This document shows positions 25,704 through 38,325 of a stretch of DNA of 64,000 nucleotides, piece after piece. The notes beneath the pieces are model-generated. The model worked only from the letters and a program-made list of their open reading frames with translations. It made no database searches and had not been told where the DNA came from. The first letter of the stretch is position 1; each line of letters opens with the position of its first letter. Source of the DNA: Ailanthus altissimus (taxonomy: Eukaryota; Streptophyta; Magnoliopsida; Sapindales; Simaroubaceae); assembly GCA_946807835.1 (NCBI GenBank), contig OX327694.1, forward strand, positions 3,484,001 through 3,548,000. Reading direction: 5' to 3'. Position numbers and translations under genes: made by a program.

Positions 25704-28700
25704 ATGGGGCGTAATCCAAGAATTACTAGAAGTGCTGATACTGTGAATGAGAGTACTTCAGGAGAAAACCCTGCTACCATCCAAAATATTGTTCAAGCAG
25801 TGAATAATTTGCTTCAACAACAACGACCCAAAGCAGACCATAATGATAAATTCCATGTTATTGAGAAATTCAGAAAATTGCAACCACCATCATTTGAAGG
25901 CTCAAAAGACCCGCTGGTTGCTGAGGAGTGGATCCGTGAGTTAGAAAAGATATTTAGCCTCCTCGAATGTTCAGATTCACATAAAGTAAGTTGTGCCACT
26001 TACATGCTTAAGGAGGGAGCCAGTCATTGGTGGGAGATGACCATGCGGACACTGAATATTGATAAGAACAAGATAACATGGGAAAGATTCAAGGAAGTAT
26101 TTAATGAAAAATACTTTCCCCAGTCCCTAAGAGATGAGAAAGAGGCAGAATTTATCCACCTTACTCAGGGCAAAATGTCAGTAACAGAATATGAGAGGAA
26201 GTTTGAGGAGTTGTCTAGGTTTGCTCCCCACTTAGTAGACACAGAAGCACGCAAGGCCAAGAGGTTTCAGATGGGTCTTAAACCAGAAGTGAGAAGGTTA
26301 CTCTCTGTGCTTGATCTACAGACTTACAGTGCAGTATTACAGAGGGCTGAAATATTAGCAAGGGATAAAGAATTGGCAGCACCATCTGAGTCCAAACATA
26401 TGGGTTATCATCGATCAGAAAAGAGACCTTGGGTTAAAAATAATCAGAAAAAGTTTGACAGGTGGAAAGGAAAGAAGAGGCATAGGAATGATGACATTGA
26501 AAAGAATGATTTTCCATTATGTGATACATGTGGAAGACCACATGGAGGGGTGTGTTTCAGGAAAAGTGGAGCTTGTTTTAAGTGTAGAAAGATTGGTCAT
26601 TTTATTCAGGATTGTCCAGAGATGAAGAATGATCAGGGAAGATTTAAGAAAGATCAAAAAGCTCAAGCAAGAGTCTATGCTCTTACCAGAAAAGAAGCAG
26701 ATGATTCACCTTCTGTGGTGACAGGTACAATTTCCATATCTGGCCAGCATGGTTTAGCTCTTTTTGATTCGGGTTCTACCCATTCATTTGTGTCACATGC
26801 ATTTGTTAGTAATATGGGGGTTGTGCCAGAACCTTTGGGTGTAGATTTATGTGTTGCAACTCCTTCAGGAGATTTGATGTGTGCTACAAATGTGGTAAAA
26901 TCATGTAAAATTGAAATAGGAGATAATGTGCTACAAGCAGATTTGATTATCTTGAATATGTATGATTTTGATGTTATATTTGGCATGGATTGGTTGTCTA
27001 TGTACCATGCTAATGTTAAATGCTTTGAGAAAGAAGTTGTTTTCCAACCACCCGGGGAGCCTGAGTTTAGTTTTATTGGTTCGAAGTTATGCTCTTTGCC
27101 AAAAGTAATATCTGCTTTACAAGCTTGGAAAAGTCTTAAGAAGGGTTGTCAGTGTTTCTTAGCGACTGTAGTGGATACAAAGAAAGAAGAAATGAAAATC
27201 CAAGATGTTCCAGGTGTGAATGAGTTTATAGATGTATTCCCTGAAGATTTACCTGGAGTTCCACCAGATCAAGAGATTGAATTCACTATAGAACTTCTGC
27301 CAGGAACCAGTCCTATATCTAAAACACCTTATCGTATGGCACCAGTAGAGCTTAAAGAGTTGAAGGAACAGCTACATGAATTGCTTGAGAAGGGGTTTAT
27401 TCGCCCGAGTGTTTCACCTTGGGGTGCTCCAGTTCTTTTTGTTAAGAAGAAAGATGGTTCAATGAGATTATGTATTGACTATCGAGAGTTGAACCGTGTG
27501 ACTGTAAAGAATAAATATCCACTTCCAAGAATCGATGATTTATTCGATCAATTGCAAGGAGCTTGTGTATTCTCAAAAATTGATCTTCGTTCTAGCTATC
27601 ATCAATTGAAGATCAAGAAAGAAGACATTCCAAAGACTGCATTTCGTACCAGATATGGGCATTATGAGTTTATTGTTATGCCATTTGGGTTGACAAATGC
27701 ACCTGCTGCCTTTATGGATCTAATGAATAGAGTATTCAAGGATTATTTGGATAGGTTTGTTATTGTGTTTATTGATGACATCCTAGTGTACTCTAAGAGC
27801 AAAGGAGAACATGAAGAACACTTAAGAAAAGTCCTACAAGTGTTAAGGGAGAAGCAGCTTTATGCAAAATTCAAGAAATGTGAATTCTGGCTAGATCGAA
27901 TGGTATTTTTGGGACATGTTGTTTCCTCAAAGGGAATTTCAGTGGATCCAAGCAAAATTGAAGCAGTGGTGAATTGGTCCAGACCAACTAATGTGGGGGA
28001 AATTCGAAGTTTTCTTGGGCTGACAGGATATTATAGACGGTTTGTTGAAGGATTCTCTAAGATAGCTTCACCTTTAACTCAATTGACAAGAAAGAATGTC
28101 AAGTTTCAGTGGTCAGAAGAATGTGAGAAAAGTTTTCAAGAACTCAAGCATCGATTAGTATCTGCTCCCATACTAACCATCCCTTCTGCTTCTGCTGGAT
28201 TTGTGATTTATAGTGATGCTTCCAAGAAAGGGCTTGGGTGTGTATTAATGCAGGATGGAAAGGTAGTGGCATATGCCTCACGACAACTAAAGACTTATGA
28301 GCAGAATTACCCTACTCATGACTTAGAGTTGGCTGCAGTAGTTTTTGCTCTGAAAATTTGGAGGCATTATCTTTATGGAGAAAGGTGTGAAATTTACACA
28401 GATCACAAAAGTCTTAAATACTTCTTTACTCAAAAGGAGTTAAATATGAGGCAACGTCGATGGTTGGAACTAGTCAAAGATTATGACTGTGTGATTAACT
28501 ACCATCCGGGAAAAGCTAATGTTGTAGCAGATGCTTTGAGTAGAAAATCTTCAGGACATATGGCAGCACTTTTGACTACTCAAAAGAAAATTTTGTTGGA
28601 TTTAGAAAAGCTTGGCATTGAAGTGGTAAGATATAATGATAGGGCTTATGTTGCAAGTATGTCCATTCAGCCTACCCTAATTAAGAGAATTAAGGAAGCA

Positions 28701-30104
28701 CAAGGTAATGATGTGCATCTGAAGAAAATTATGGAAGAAATTTCATTGGGTAAAAGGCCTAACTTTGTTATTTTTGATGATGGAGCTCTACATTTTGAAG
28801 GTAGACTTTGTGTTCCTAATAATGATGAGTTGAAAAATGAGATCTTGGCTGAAGCTCATAGTTCACCATATACTATACATCCGGGAGGTACCAAGATGTA
28901 TCGAGACCTACGAGCTGTTTATTGGTGGGTTAATATGAAAAGAGAGATTGCTAAATTTATAGAGCAATGTTTGACATGTCAGCAAGTTAAGGCAGAACAT
29001 CAGAGACCATCTGGGTTATTGAAACCTTTATTGGTACCGGAATGGAAATGGGAGCACATAGCCATGGATTTTGTAGTTGGGTTGCCAAGTACACAAAAGG
29101 GCTACAATGCCATATGGGTGATTATTGATAGGCTAACAAAATCAGCACATTTTATTCCAATATGCACCACTTATTCCATGGATAGGTATGCCCAATTATA
29201 TGTTGATGAAATTGTGAGGCTTCATGGAGTACCTGTGTCAATTGTATCTGATAGAGATCCCCGATTTACTTCAATATTTTGGAAGAGCCTACATAATGCC
29301 ATGGGCACAAAGTTGAACTTCAGTACTGCATTCCACCCACAGACTGATGGTCAATCTGAAAGGACCATTCAAATTCTAGAAGATATGTTGAGAGCATGTG
29401 TGTTAGACCTTAAAGGTAGTTGGGACAAACACCTTTCATTAGTGGAGTTTGCATACAACAATAGTTATCAATCAACTATTGGTATGGCCCCATATGAAGC
29501 TTTGTATGGAAGAAAATGTAGATCTCCTGTGCATTGGGATGAAGTTGGAGAAAGAAAAATTTTAGGGCCAGAGATTGTCCAGCAAACTTGTGAGGTTATA
29601 GAGAAGATAAGAAAAAGAATTAAAGTGGCTCAGAGTAGACAGAAAAGCTATGCAGACAATAGAAGAAAAGATCTAGAATTTAAGGTGGGTGAAAAAGTAT
29701 TTCTTAAGGTTGCTCCAATGAAAGGAGTCATGAGATTTGGCAAGAAAGGAAAGTTGAGTCCAAGATTCATTGGTCCATTTGAAATCCTTGAAAGGATAGG
29801 TGATGTGGCTTATAGACTTGCCCTTCCTCCATCATTATCAGGAGTTCATAATGTGTTCCATGTGTCCATGTTGCGAAAATATGTTTCAAACTCCTCACAT
29901 GTGTTAAGCTATGAGCCACTTCAACTTAGGGATGATCTCACTTATGAAGAAGTGCCCATTAGGATTTTGGACAATAAGGAGCAAATTCTTCGTACTAAGA
30001 AGATTGATTTGGTAAAGGTTTTATGGAGAAACCATGCAGTTGAACAGGCAACCTGGGAACGAGAAGAGGAAATGAGATCTAAGTATCCTCATCTATTTGC
30101 TTAA
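25704..30104 (+). CDS. Gag-Pol polyprotein of the Tekay-type chromovirus
   Basis: 1466 residues if started at the ATG of [10 protein letters not shown]. The frame is open from 25590, but the first codon there is GTG and the 38 added residues look like leader. Domains: retrotransposon gag (about 60-220); CCHC knuckle C291-x2-C294-x4-H299-x4-C304; protease DSG at 355-357; reverse transcriptase with FIDD at 689-692; RNase H with YSDAS around D838; integrase zinc finger H1052, H1059, C1089, C1092; integrase core D1122, D1183, E1219 (35 residues between the last two); C-terminal chromodomain-like segment (about 1414-1466, [14 protein letters not shown]). No stop or frameshift is seen, and every catalytic residue I looked for is present. 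It copies the element in virus-like particles and integrates it, with the C-terminus probably guiding it to chromatin. Confidence 0.95.
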   Translation: MGRNPRITRSADTVNESTSGENPATIQNIVQAVNNLLQQQRPKADHNDKFHVIEKFRKLQPPSFEGSKDPLVAEEWIRELEKIFSLLECSDSHKVSCATYMLKEGASHWWEMTMRTLNIDKNKITWERFKEVFNEKYFPQSLRDEKEAEFIHLTQGKMSVTEYERKFEELSRFAPHLVDTEARKAKRFQMGLKPEVRRLLSVLDLQTYSAVLQRAEILARDKELAAPSESKHMGYHRSEKRPWVKNNQKKFDRWKGKKRHRNDDIEKNDFPLCDTCGRPHGGVCFRKSGACFKCRKIGHFIQDCPEMKNDQGRFKKDQKAQARVYALTRKEADDSPSVVTGTISISGQHGLALFDSGSTHSFVSHAFVSNMGVVPEPLGVDLCVATPSGDLMCATNVVKSCKIEIGDNVLQADLIILNMYDFDVIFGMDWLSMYHANVKCFEKEVVFQPPGEPEFSFIGSKLCSLPKVISALQAWKSLKKGCQCFLATVVDTKKEEMKIQDVPGVNEFIDVFPEDLPGVPPDQEIEFTIELLPGTSPISKTPYRMAPVELKELKEQLHELLEKGFIRPSVSPWGAPVLFVKKKDGSMRLCIDYRELNRVTVKNKYPLPRIDDLFDQLQGACVFSKIDLRSSYHQLKIKKEDIPKTAFRTRYGHYEFIVMPFGLTNAPAAFMDLMNRVFKDYLDRFVIVFIDDILVYSKSKGEHEEHLRKVLQVLREKQLYAKFKKCEFWLDRMVFLGHVVSSKGISVDPSKIEAVVNWSRPTNVGEIRSFLGLTGYYRRFVEGFSKIASPLTQLTRKNVKFQWSEECEKSFQELKHRLVSAPILTIPSASAGFVIYSDASKKGLGCVLMQDGKVVAYASRQLKTYEQNYPTHDLELAAVVFALKIWRHYLYGERCEIYTDHKSLKYFFTQKELNMRQRRWLELVKDYDCVINYHPGKANVVADALSRKSSGHMAALLTTQKKILLDLEKLGIEVVRYNDRAYVASMSIQPTLIKRIKEAQGNDVHLKKIMEEISLGKRPNFVIFDDGALHFEGRLCVPNNDELKNEILAEAHSSPYTIHPGGTKMYRDLRAVYWWVNMKREIAKFIEQCLTCQQVKAEHQRPSGLLKPLLVPEWKWEHIAMDFVVGLPSTQKGYNAIWVIIDRLTKSAHFIPICTTYSMDRYAQLYVDEIVRLHGVPVSIVSDRDPRFTSIFWKSLHNAMGTKLNFSTAFHPQTDGQSERTIQILEDMLRACVLDLKGSWDKHLSLVEFAYNNSYQSTIGMAPYEALYGRKCRSPVHWDEVGERKILGPEIVQQTCEVIEKIRKRIKVAQSRQKSYADNRRKDLEFKVGEKVFLKVAPMKGVMRFGKKGKLSPRFIGPFEILERIGDVAYRLALPPSLSGVHNVFHVSMLRKYVSNSSHVLSYEPLQLRDDLTYEEVPIRILDNKEQILRTKKIDLVKVLWRNHAVEQATWEREEEMRSKYPHLFA

Positions 30105-30133
30105 GTTATGAATTTCGAGGACGAAATTCTTAT

Positions 30134-30147
30134 AAGGAGGGGAGAAT
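30134..30147 (+). promoter_or_regulatory. Polypurine tract
   Basis: AAGGAGGGGAGAAT directly precedes the 3' LTR and is the expected primer for plus-strand synthesis. Confidence 0.92.
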
Positions 30148-32998
30148 TGTAGTAACCAGTATCCACGACTGGTAAGAATAAGTATTTATATATGTATAAA
30201 TATACGTATTTTATTTGTATGTTGGTGATACTTGAATTATATATTGTTATTAGTAATATTTTTATAGGTTAAGGATATACGATTAGTATTGGGTTTATTT
30301 GTATGACTTTAGATTTATTTTAGGGACCAAATTGTTATACTTTGAAAGTTTTGGGGGCAAATTCGTAAATATCAAAAATTAGCCTCTTAGTATAAAAATA
30401 TACTTTTAAACCCTAATTTACCATTTTTAGGTCGAGCTACCCATTCTAAGAGAGAGAAGAGAGAAATAGAGGAGAGATAAAGAGGAGAAGAAAAAGAAAA
30501 AGAAGAAGAAATTGGAAATTTAAATTTCAAGAGGTATATCATACGTATTTCTCAATTTATTGGTATTAATTAAGTTAATTCCTTTAAGTTTTGATTTCTG
30601 AAAATATGTATAATTGAGAATTTGTTGTGTATTTCGTAAGATCATATGAGAATTGATGATGATCTATAAGATAGTTTGATAAATCATGATGAATTATGGA
30701 ATTTCTGCTGGATAACCTCTTGATCTAGGAATTTTATAAATTGTTGTGATTCGATTCTGGTTTTGAATTTTGAGTATATGAAATTAGACATGTTTAGGAT
30801 CATCTGAGACTTTGAATCGACTGAAAATCTCAGAAATTGAATTTGTAGTGAATTTACCAAAATGACCCTGGAATTCTGGAAATTTCCTGTGTAAACAGTA
30901 TGATACAGTGGAAAATAATTTTTGACCTGCTGAATGATCTTTAAAAAATTACGAATTTGTGGAATATGATAATTTTATATGTCTAATATGATATACTCGG
31001 AATTGAGAATTTGGATCAATGTGGTTGAAGTGTTATGAATTTCTAAAGTGTATCAGCTCATTGTAGTATTTGATTAACAGATTTTTAAAGTTATGGAATA
31101 AAATAGTTTTAAAATACTTTTGGCAGTTATTTGGAAGCCAAATATTTATCATGGACTGAGATATGTATCAAGAGTAATTATGTGGTAGTTTTATAATTTT
31201 TGAGTTAGTATATGATTTTATAAAATTGGGAGATTGAATACTGTTCAGTAAGTATCTTGATCCTGTCAGGTTTGTAGTTTGGATTCGATGGTGTGTATGG
31301 AATGGATTGTGTAGGAATTTTGATATAATATTCATATATAAGAATTATATATGAGTCAAGAATGATATATTCTGATTTTGGAGTAATTGGACATCATTTG
31401 ATGTATTAGAAATTTTTGTTAAGTGTAAGTGGTCAGAATGACAGGTTTTGAGAAACCAAATATTTAGACCAATTTGATGTGATAAATGCATTGTGTATAA
31501 TTTTGTAAGCTATTTAAAGTATTTTGTGTGAATTGTGAGGCTTATGAAAGGATTAATCTCCATTGATAGGTTAAGGAGATTTAAGCCTTGTAGCTGAAAG
31601 TGTTAAGAGGTAAGTATACTAGACTTTTTACTGAAATCACAATAAACATAGTAATTGTTTTGTATGATTTTGCAAATGGGGTTAAGAATATGTTTATGTT
31701 ATGTCAAAGTATATTTTGATATGAAATATGAATATATGTTTCTGAATGTGAGCATTGACATTGAGCATGGACATACATGTGTTTTTGTAAGTGAGCTTTC
31801 AAAATAAGATGTGTTTAATAAAGAAAGCTTTTGAAGTGTAATATGTCCATGAGAAATATTTTGTATTTTGAGGGTACATGAACTCACTGTTAACTTAGTA
31901 GGCATTTTATGTGATTTGTGGAGCCTTTATGTGTGGCCTTTCCTTTGGGATGGGTATATGTTATGTGTTCCGTATGTAGGGAGGATCCTATTGGTACCTA
32001 AAGGAAGAATGAGTCATCACATTCGTGTGGTGGCGTATTGGTGCATGTGAGAGGACTCACCAATGATCAGGGTGAGGGTTTGGCTTTTACCTTCGGGCAT
32101 AAGCATTATATATGTGTTATTCAAGACCTCACTTGTACTATTCCTCTCATACGGTATGTCACCTACGAGTGACATTTGGCTCATTATGTGATATGTGATA
32201 TGTAAGTCCTACTAAGTAGTAGTTGAGTGATGGTATTCCTATTATGTGTTTTGAAAGAATGTGTAAGCACTTACATGATATGTGATTTGATAAGATTATG
32301 ATTTTGATTGATCACAGCATATCATACATATGCATTGTGTACATATATGTATTTGTATTTGATATATGAAAAATTAGTATGCTTACTGAGTTTTATACTC
32401 ATTATAGTTTATGGTGATTTCAGGTAAATAAGGTGCATGTGTGCTTAGCGGATTTGGCAAGGCTTCTGCTGTTCCTTGGGTTCCCTAAGTTGCTAGGTTG
32501 TTGTGTGTTTCATTTAGGGACACGTGGGATAGGATATTTGGTTTGTCCCTATTGAATAAATACTTATGTATTATTTCATTGTGTGTGGATTGGATTTGGT
32601 TTAAGTTTTATAAAGTGTGGTTATTGGATGATTTTAAGTAAGAATTTGCAATGGATATATTCTGGGCTCCCGGTAACAAAGTTGCTACTGGTGACGTAGT
32701 AGAGTGTTAATCTCTGAGAAAACTCTGCGTATCTCCGGTTTAATAATTGTCCCAGTCATAATTCAATTGCTATAATTCTGAAAGAAATTGAAATGAATGT
32801 TTAAATATTGTCAAGAGAAGTTTATATTTATATGTTAGGTTATGGTTGATTTTAGTGTTGAACTTACTAGCAACTTGCTAAGGATTTCTGTGTTGAATGA
32901 AAATTGAAAATTTTGTGTAATATTATTTATGAGTGCACATGCAGTGAATGAATGTAAGTGATGTCGTGTGTCAGATCTTTTGGGTCTGGAGCGTGACA
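30148..32998 (+). repeat. Chromovirus 3' LTR
   Basis: 2851 bp, the same length as the 5' LTR. Differences seen by eye: the ATATTATTATTAG/ATATTGTTATTAG site, five in or near the purine tract and its flanks, a few at about 30619, 30787 and 30831, and two close to the end (GTGTCAG; TCTGGAGCG). GTATA follows. Confidence 0.95.
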
Positions 32999-33663
32999 GT
33001 ATACTTCAGCTAAAGAAAGCTTCTTAGACCTTGAGGTTATATTGACATATACATGGTTATATGCCTTTCCAAGACCACCCAGAATATAGTCAACTAACTC
33101 ATCATTTATGACTATAAAACCAGTACATCTAAGTGCTTCTACGTGACCTTTCATTTTCATGTAATATTAAGTGATCGTCATAGTTCCTCTTTTGGTGGTT
33201 TGGATGAGGTTTTTAAGCTAAATCATTCTAGTTTTGGAGTGAAATGCAAATAGGCTTTCCAGTGTGGTCCAAAATTAGAAAGAGTTGTTACAATGAATGA
33301 CTGCCCCCAACATTGACTCAAACAAAGATGACAGGAGCCAACTTAATAGATTTTGGTCCTGCCTTAACTATATGGCATACTCAAGATTTTCAGTGGTGAC
33401 AATGGTGTTGTTATCATCCACTGTGAGAATCTGCAGTCTAGGAGCTTGCTTACTTCTATTTATAAATCCTGTAAGGCCGTTGCCTTTAATGCTAGGCAAC
33501 ACTTGTGATTTCCACAAGAGATAATTGGTATTGGTGCGTTTTATGGGTGCAGAAAACACAAATGAGCTTATAAGCATGCTGCTTTGTTAGGTTAGATTGC
33601 TAGTATGTGCTGATGTGTTCTAAGAAGTTAAGCTTGATGCTATTTATGAATCTAATACTAAGT
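32999..33663 (-). pseudogene. Copia gag, decayed
   Basis: Minus-strand text at 33577-33368 contains NYLLWKSQVLPSIKGNGLTG and at 33160-33003 VDYILGGLGKAYNHVY and KLSLAEVY, both typical of the UBN2-type Copia gag. Stops separate the two pieces (for example after ENLEYAI). The 5' end lies next to the Copia 5' LTR. Confidence 0.85.
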
Positions 33664-34216
33664 TGAAAATAATGAGTTTATAGAGAAAATAATATCTAAT
33701 TATATTCCTAATGTAACAGTATTTTCTATATTACAAAGAGATCATTGCCTTGAATACATATACATGAGAATAATACTCGTTTGAGCTTAGCTCATGGCAA
33801 ACATATCCCTACAATCTTGTTTTTTGTTTTGTACTAGATTTAATGTTGGCCATTGGATTGTTAATTGGTGTACCTATGCCTTTAGGATCTTGCCAACACC
33901 TTGAATCAATTTTGGTCATCGGATCATCCTTTGTTGTACTAGTCTTTTTACTAGCCATTGGATCATCCCTTGCTATACTAGTATTTTTGCTAGCCATTAG
34001 ATCATCCTTTGTTGTACCAGTCTTTTTTGTAGCCATTAGATTAAGCTTGTTTGTCTTATTGTGCTTGAGTCCTTTTCTTACATGTTGTTGCAATGGTAGA
34101 AGCAGCAACAATGAGCAAAGTTATAGTCCATCATTTGTTTGCTAATAGCAAAGGTGTTGCTTAGTTGGCAAACCATTTGGCATGGCTATTAAAAGTTTAT
34201 TTCATTTGTTTCAATA
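33664..34216 (-). repeat. Copia 5' LTR
   Basis: Partner of 12276-12820; see there. On the minus strand it starts near TATTGAAACAAATG at 34216 (TG lost to TA) and ends TTATTTTCA at 33664. The four internal CATTGGATCATCC-type repeats are clearer here. The long open frames on both strands across it follow from this repeat, not from coding. Confidence 0.85.
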
Positions 34217-34724
34217 ATTACACTAGGTGCATGACTAGTTATTCTATTAGGTAATTGCTTGGGTGTCCTTTTCAGTTACCAGAATAATATTTTTAAATTA
34301 TAATCTTAGCTAATTAATCTTATAGAAATTTGAAATTTTCAGAAGTTTTTTTTTTCCAGTTACATAATTTTTTTTTTAGTATTACATGTGGATTTATTAT
34401 ATCCTAAAATGAGTTTTCTTTGCTATATAGTATTATGGTTAACTTAGTATAATATAATAAATATATTTTTATATAAAAATACATACATATCCACTCACAA
34501 AGTTTTATGCTCAACCTTATTTCTCAAAAACAATTCCCCCTCTAGGTTTTTGCGTTTCAGCTGAAGCGTGTTAGACTTCTTAAGGTCATCCACGGAGTGT
34601 TGCAAAGACTTTTCTTATTTTCTTTCTCTTATTAGAATTTAGTAGAGACATTTGGTTATTGTGTTTATTAAAGATCATTTCATGTTCTCAATTTCTTTAT
34701 CATTAGTGGAATACTTTCTTTGTC
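34217..34724. other. AT-rich intergenic DNA
   Basis: Flank of the Copia element. No gene or defined repeat seen. Confidence 0.5.
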
Positions 34725-34759
<35 letters not shown>

Positions 34760-34967
34760 AAGAAAGAAAGAAAAAAAAAATTGATTTAGTAGGCTACGTA
34801 GCTCACCACATGGTAAGCTCTTAAATACGTAACAAGTATTCTGTAGTACATTACAAATTGTATAAAATTTATAAAAAAACTATAAATTTATTAGACAGTA
34901 ATAAATGGTAGTGTTACTCACCATATAGTAAGCTATGTAGCTCACTAGATCAACTATCTTTCTCTCT

Positions 34968-35002
<35 letters not shown>
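34725..35002. mobile_element. MITE-like inverted repeat with (TA)n/(GA)n termini
   Basis: The core 34781-34953 starts TTGATTTAGTAGGCTACGTAG and its reverse complement starts TTGATCTAGTGAGCTACATAG; the arms match for about 40 bp. Outside the core the inverted repeat continues as microsatellites: (AT)n(AG)n(AAAG)n on the left and (TC)n(TA)n on the right. This resembles (TA)n-flanked Micron-type MITEs. No coding. Confidence 0.6.
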
Positions 35003-35006
<4 letters not shown>

Positions 35007-35774
35007 TATTTCAAGGACTTTTATGATTGAATAAAAAATTTGGTATGCCGAGTTTACTCAATTTAGCCGTGGTAAAAGTTAAGATCTTCTTAATCTTAGA
35101 AGAGATTAGGTCGTTTCATGTCAACCCTCTAACACCAAAACAACTCAAACATTAGTTCAATGTTTTAGTCATCTTCTAATTGTAATCTACCCCCAGACGA
35201 AGGTAAGTGTGATTTTACTTTATGTTTCTCACTAGGATGCACTATATTATTGCTAAGCTCTTGGGAAACATAATTCAATAGGCAAACTCTACTAAATTCG
35301 TCAGGTTATACCTTTATCAAATTAACCTTCTCACCAAACATAATATATTCAAAGTAAACAACAACATCTTGAAATAAAATTAGAAATAATACCCCAACAC
35401 TACCTCATACATGGACTTTATGAAATCAAAACAGATAAAATTTACAAATAATGCTTCAAAACAGAAATACCATAACAGGAACACCAACACAAACAATAAT
35501 ACAAACACAGAAACAATAACACTAACACGAAAAATATTCTTACACTAAAACAAATATTTGTTATTTGTTACACATAAGTAGTCCAGTTAAATGTTCTAGC
35601 TATTCTAGATTTTCTTGACAAGGGCGCTCAACTTACAGGAACCGTTCATGATATTTCAAAAAGGGCTGAGGTTTTTACAGAACTAGAATCTTAGTCTTAA
35701 TCAAATGAAATTCTATTAAGGAATAGAACAACAAAAGAGGGTTGAACAAAATTTTACAACAAAAAATTGATTTT
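35003..35774. other. Intergenic DNA, no gene seen
   Basis: Several AAYACCAACAC / AAACACAGAAACAATAAC simple repeats at 35440-35545. Nothing else recognised. Confidence 0.5.
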
Positions 35775-35923
35775 TACATGCATTTGTACACTAAGATATA
35801 TTTACAAATATTACCAAAAAAATCATTTTTTACATGCATTTGTACATTAAGAAAAATTTACGAATATTACCAAAAAAAAAACTATTTTACATACATTTAT
35901 ACATTAAGAAATATTTACAAATA
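35775..35923. repeat. About 56-bp tandem repeat, three units
   Basis: Units start at about 35775, 35831 and 35887, each TACATRCATTTRTACAYTAAGA followed by ATATTTACAAATATTACC and an A run. A further unit continues at 36961-37030 beyond an inserted element, so the array was at least four units before the insertion. Confidence 0.8.
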
Positions 35924-36960
35924 AGGCAAAGGACATTTTTTTTCTTATAAGTTTGACATAATTCTCGATTTTATCTAATAAGTTTTAAAAAACCTAATTT
36001 TGGCCTAGTCCGTTAATAAAATTCTGTTAGATTTAACTGAAAATCTCTTTTATAGTACATTGACAATTTTTTTCTCAGTTATTATATTAATTATAAATGG
36101 TAATGTGAGTATACTATACATTGTACACGTGTCAGTCATTAATAGACTATAAAAAATAATAAAAAATATGGCATGTTTTAATAGGTACAAATTTTAATAT
36201 TCATTAAAAATTTATTTTATAATTAAAATAAATAAAATTAAACTGCCAACAACTGCGACTGGTCGTTGCCGGCCACCATTGATCACCGAATTTTGGTAAT
36301 GAAAATAATCAAAATTTTTGTCATTGAATTTTTTTTTTCTTTTATCTATACAATGGTAGAATTATATATATAAAGAATGTGGCCAAAAATGAGCTGAAAA
36401 GAGGGGGAGGGTGGCGAACATCATGTGCTATCGTCAAACGGTAGGGGCGGTGTATCATTGAATAGATCGGTGAGGCGGTGCACGCCACCTCCCCTTCATT
36501 AACTGCAACCCCGCGACTCGTGGTGGTTGACTAATTGTGATTTGACTTAAAATTCACCGCCTCCCACCATGTTCTTTCCTACTTTTTGTACATCTACAGT
36601 ACTCTGTTGATGAAAAAAATCTCACATCACGTAGATCACAAAATTTTTAGTCCAATAATGTCAATTTTAAGTCAAATCACAATTGATAACCAGCGGTCAG
36701 TCAGCTACTGACGATGGTGGCCACCGACCGACTGTTATCTTTTTATTTATTTAATTATTTTAGTAACTAATCAGTGATTGACATGTAAATATTTTGTGTC
36801 AGCCCATTTTAAAATTTTGTGTGGAGTAATTATTTTGCCCCTCTAGTATTGAAATTAACAAAATTTTACTAATGAACTAGAACAAAATTAAGTTTTCTAA
36901 AATTCGTGAGACAAAATTGAGAATTATGTCAAACTCGTAAGATAAAAATGTTCTTTACCC
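35924..36960. mobile_element. Mutator-type non-autonomous element, 1037 bp
   Basis: A perfect 9-bp duplication TTACAAATA flanks it (35915-35923 and 36961-36969). Terminal inverted repeats of about 100 bp: AGGCAAAGGACATTTTTTTT at the left and GGGTAAAGAACATTTTTATC on the other strand at the right, both followed by a GTTTGACATAATTCTC match. The 9-bp duplication with long inverted repeats is the Mutator pattern. The centre (36250-36720) is GC-richer with GGCGGTG / CACCGCC repeats and no coding. A relative is at 53777-55015. Confidence 0.85.
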
Positions 36961-36969
36961 TTACAAATA

Positions 36970-38325
36970 TTACCCAAAAAAAAAAATCATTATTACATAC
37001 ATTTGTACACTAAGAAATATTTTCAAATATTAACGTATATTTGAAAATAATAATTTTTATATTAACCATAACAAATAGTAACAACTATTTAGAGCTTCAA
37101 CCATAATAAATATTTTTTAAAAAAAATTAGGGCTTCAACCTTAACATCCATGCATTTGTACACAATGTCTTTTATAAAAAAAAAAAAAAAAGTCATTTTT
37201 ATACTAGAGGCAACTCACAAAGTCACAAAAACTCTATATTTTAAAGAAACAATTTTCTTTTTTTTTTTAATTCTCCTTCGTCAAAGAAAAAGTTATATTG
37301 TTACAATAACAATTTGTAAAAAAAATTTAAAAAGTTCTTTATGTTAAATCATTTTGTTTTAAGATTTTATTATCTTTATAATATTGTTTTAAGATTTTTC
37401 AAAAAGAAAAAAATAACCCTTCAAATTATAACTAAGCCATTTATAGAACATGTAAACTATAAACTATTTTAGACCCCAAAAAAATTAACTTGAGTTTGCT
37501 TCTCGTTGCATTGGCGTGGCTTCACGGTAGTTTTGCGTCATGGTTACAATCTTTCAATCAAGAAATGAAGAGTTTCAAAGTTAGATTGTGAGAAATAATT
37601 TTGAACATTAAAAGTTTTTTGTTTCAAAACTTTTTAGAAGTCTTTTGATTTTAACAAAATAAAATGGTGATAGTGAGACAGATGTCGTTTCATTTTTGAT
37701 ATGAAAAGTAAGGGTATAAACTTAAGGTTCAATGAATCTTTAATAGAGATTACAACAATTAATTATTAGACTTGCTACATGTTCTTAAATTAATGGCAGA
37801 TTCATATACTTATTAAAAAGTTTTAAAAAAATTTAACAGTTGAATATTATTATTTATTTTTTAAATTAATGAATATTATTAAAATTAAGTAATATTTTAA
37901 AAATATTCACGATAATATCTCATTTAATTAAAAAAAAAGAAAAGAAAATGTTTATAATGATTTGCTTGGACAATTATTCTTTCTTCTTCACCTAAACTAC
38001 ATCCTCATATCTAGTTAATATAGATTTTTTATTTTATGTAAAGTTTACTTCTCTGTTGGTATTTAACATGACAGAATTATGGCTGAGACAAACACAGCCA
38101 AAATTCTGATACTATAACCTTACCTACAATATACAACCTATCTTGGGCCCACATAGCCAGTTCTGCGCTGCTCTCATTGGTTGGAGTTGTTGTCGGCGGG
38201 GAACTTGTAAAATTGCTAACTGCACAGCACACCCAGATCGTCTCACTCGCATCCAAACAAAAACCAAAAGCTAAAAAGTGAGTTTAAAAATCTTGAAAAA
38301 CAGAGCAAAAATAATAGAACAATCG
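36970..38325. other. Upstream region of the DUF212 gene
   Basis: AT-rich, with poly-T/A runs. The last 250 bases become mixed in composition (from about 38080) and probably hold promoter and 5' leader: CCTTACCTACAATATACAACC near 38120, then a C/A-rich stretch. No TATA box could be assigned with confidence. Confidence 0.4.

Larger units (their letters stand above)
22694..32998 (+). mobile_element. Complete Ty3/Gypsy chromovirus, Tekay (Del) type
   Basis: 10,305 bp with identical-length 2851-bp LTRs, TGTAGTAACC...GCGTGACA ends, and a perfect 5-bp duplication GTATA (22689-22693 and 32999-33003) inside Copia gag. It has a primer site, one open Gag-Pol frame and a polypurine tract. The order protease-RT-RNase H-integrase, the long LTR and a C-terminal chromodomain-like segment fit the Tekay clade. 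By eye I count about ten substitutions and no indels between the LTRs, so the insertion is recent. It is the last of the four insertions into the Copia element that can be dated this way. Confidence 0.95.
12276..34216 (-). mobile_element. Ty1/Copia retrotransposon, decayed, split by four insertions
   Basis: Two similar 545-553 bp LTRs bound about 5.4 kb of Copia coding remnants, all on the minus strand and in the correct order gag, zinc knuckle, protease, integrase, reverse transcriptase, RNase H. The rest of the 21.9-kb span is later DNA: repeats C (14226-16278), D (17154-19256), E (20512-22542) and the chromovirus (22694-32998). On the minus strand the polypurine tract TTAATGGGGGA lies just before the TGTTGAAACA start of the LTR at 12820. 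A decayed initiator-Met-like primer site (TTAGTATTAGA) follows the other LTR at about 33660. All frames carry stops. Confidence 0.88.

Noticed and set aside
33809..34145. 100-codon frames on both strands
   Set aside because: They come from the internal repeat of the Copia LTR.
12276..34216. A clean 5-bp target duplication for the Copia element
   Set aside because: Flanks (ACATT at the left, ATTAC at the right) share only part of a TTAC stretch; too weak to claim.
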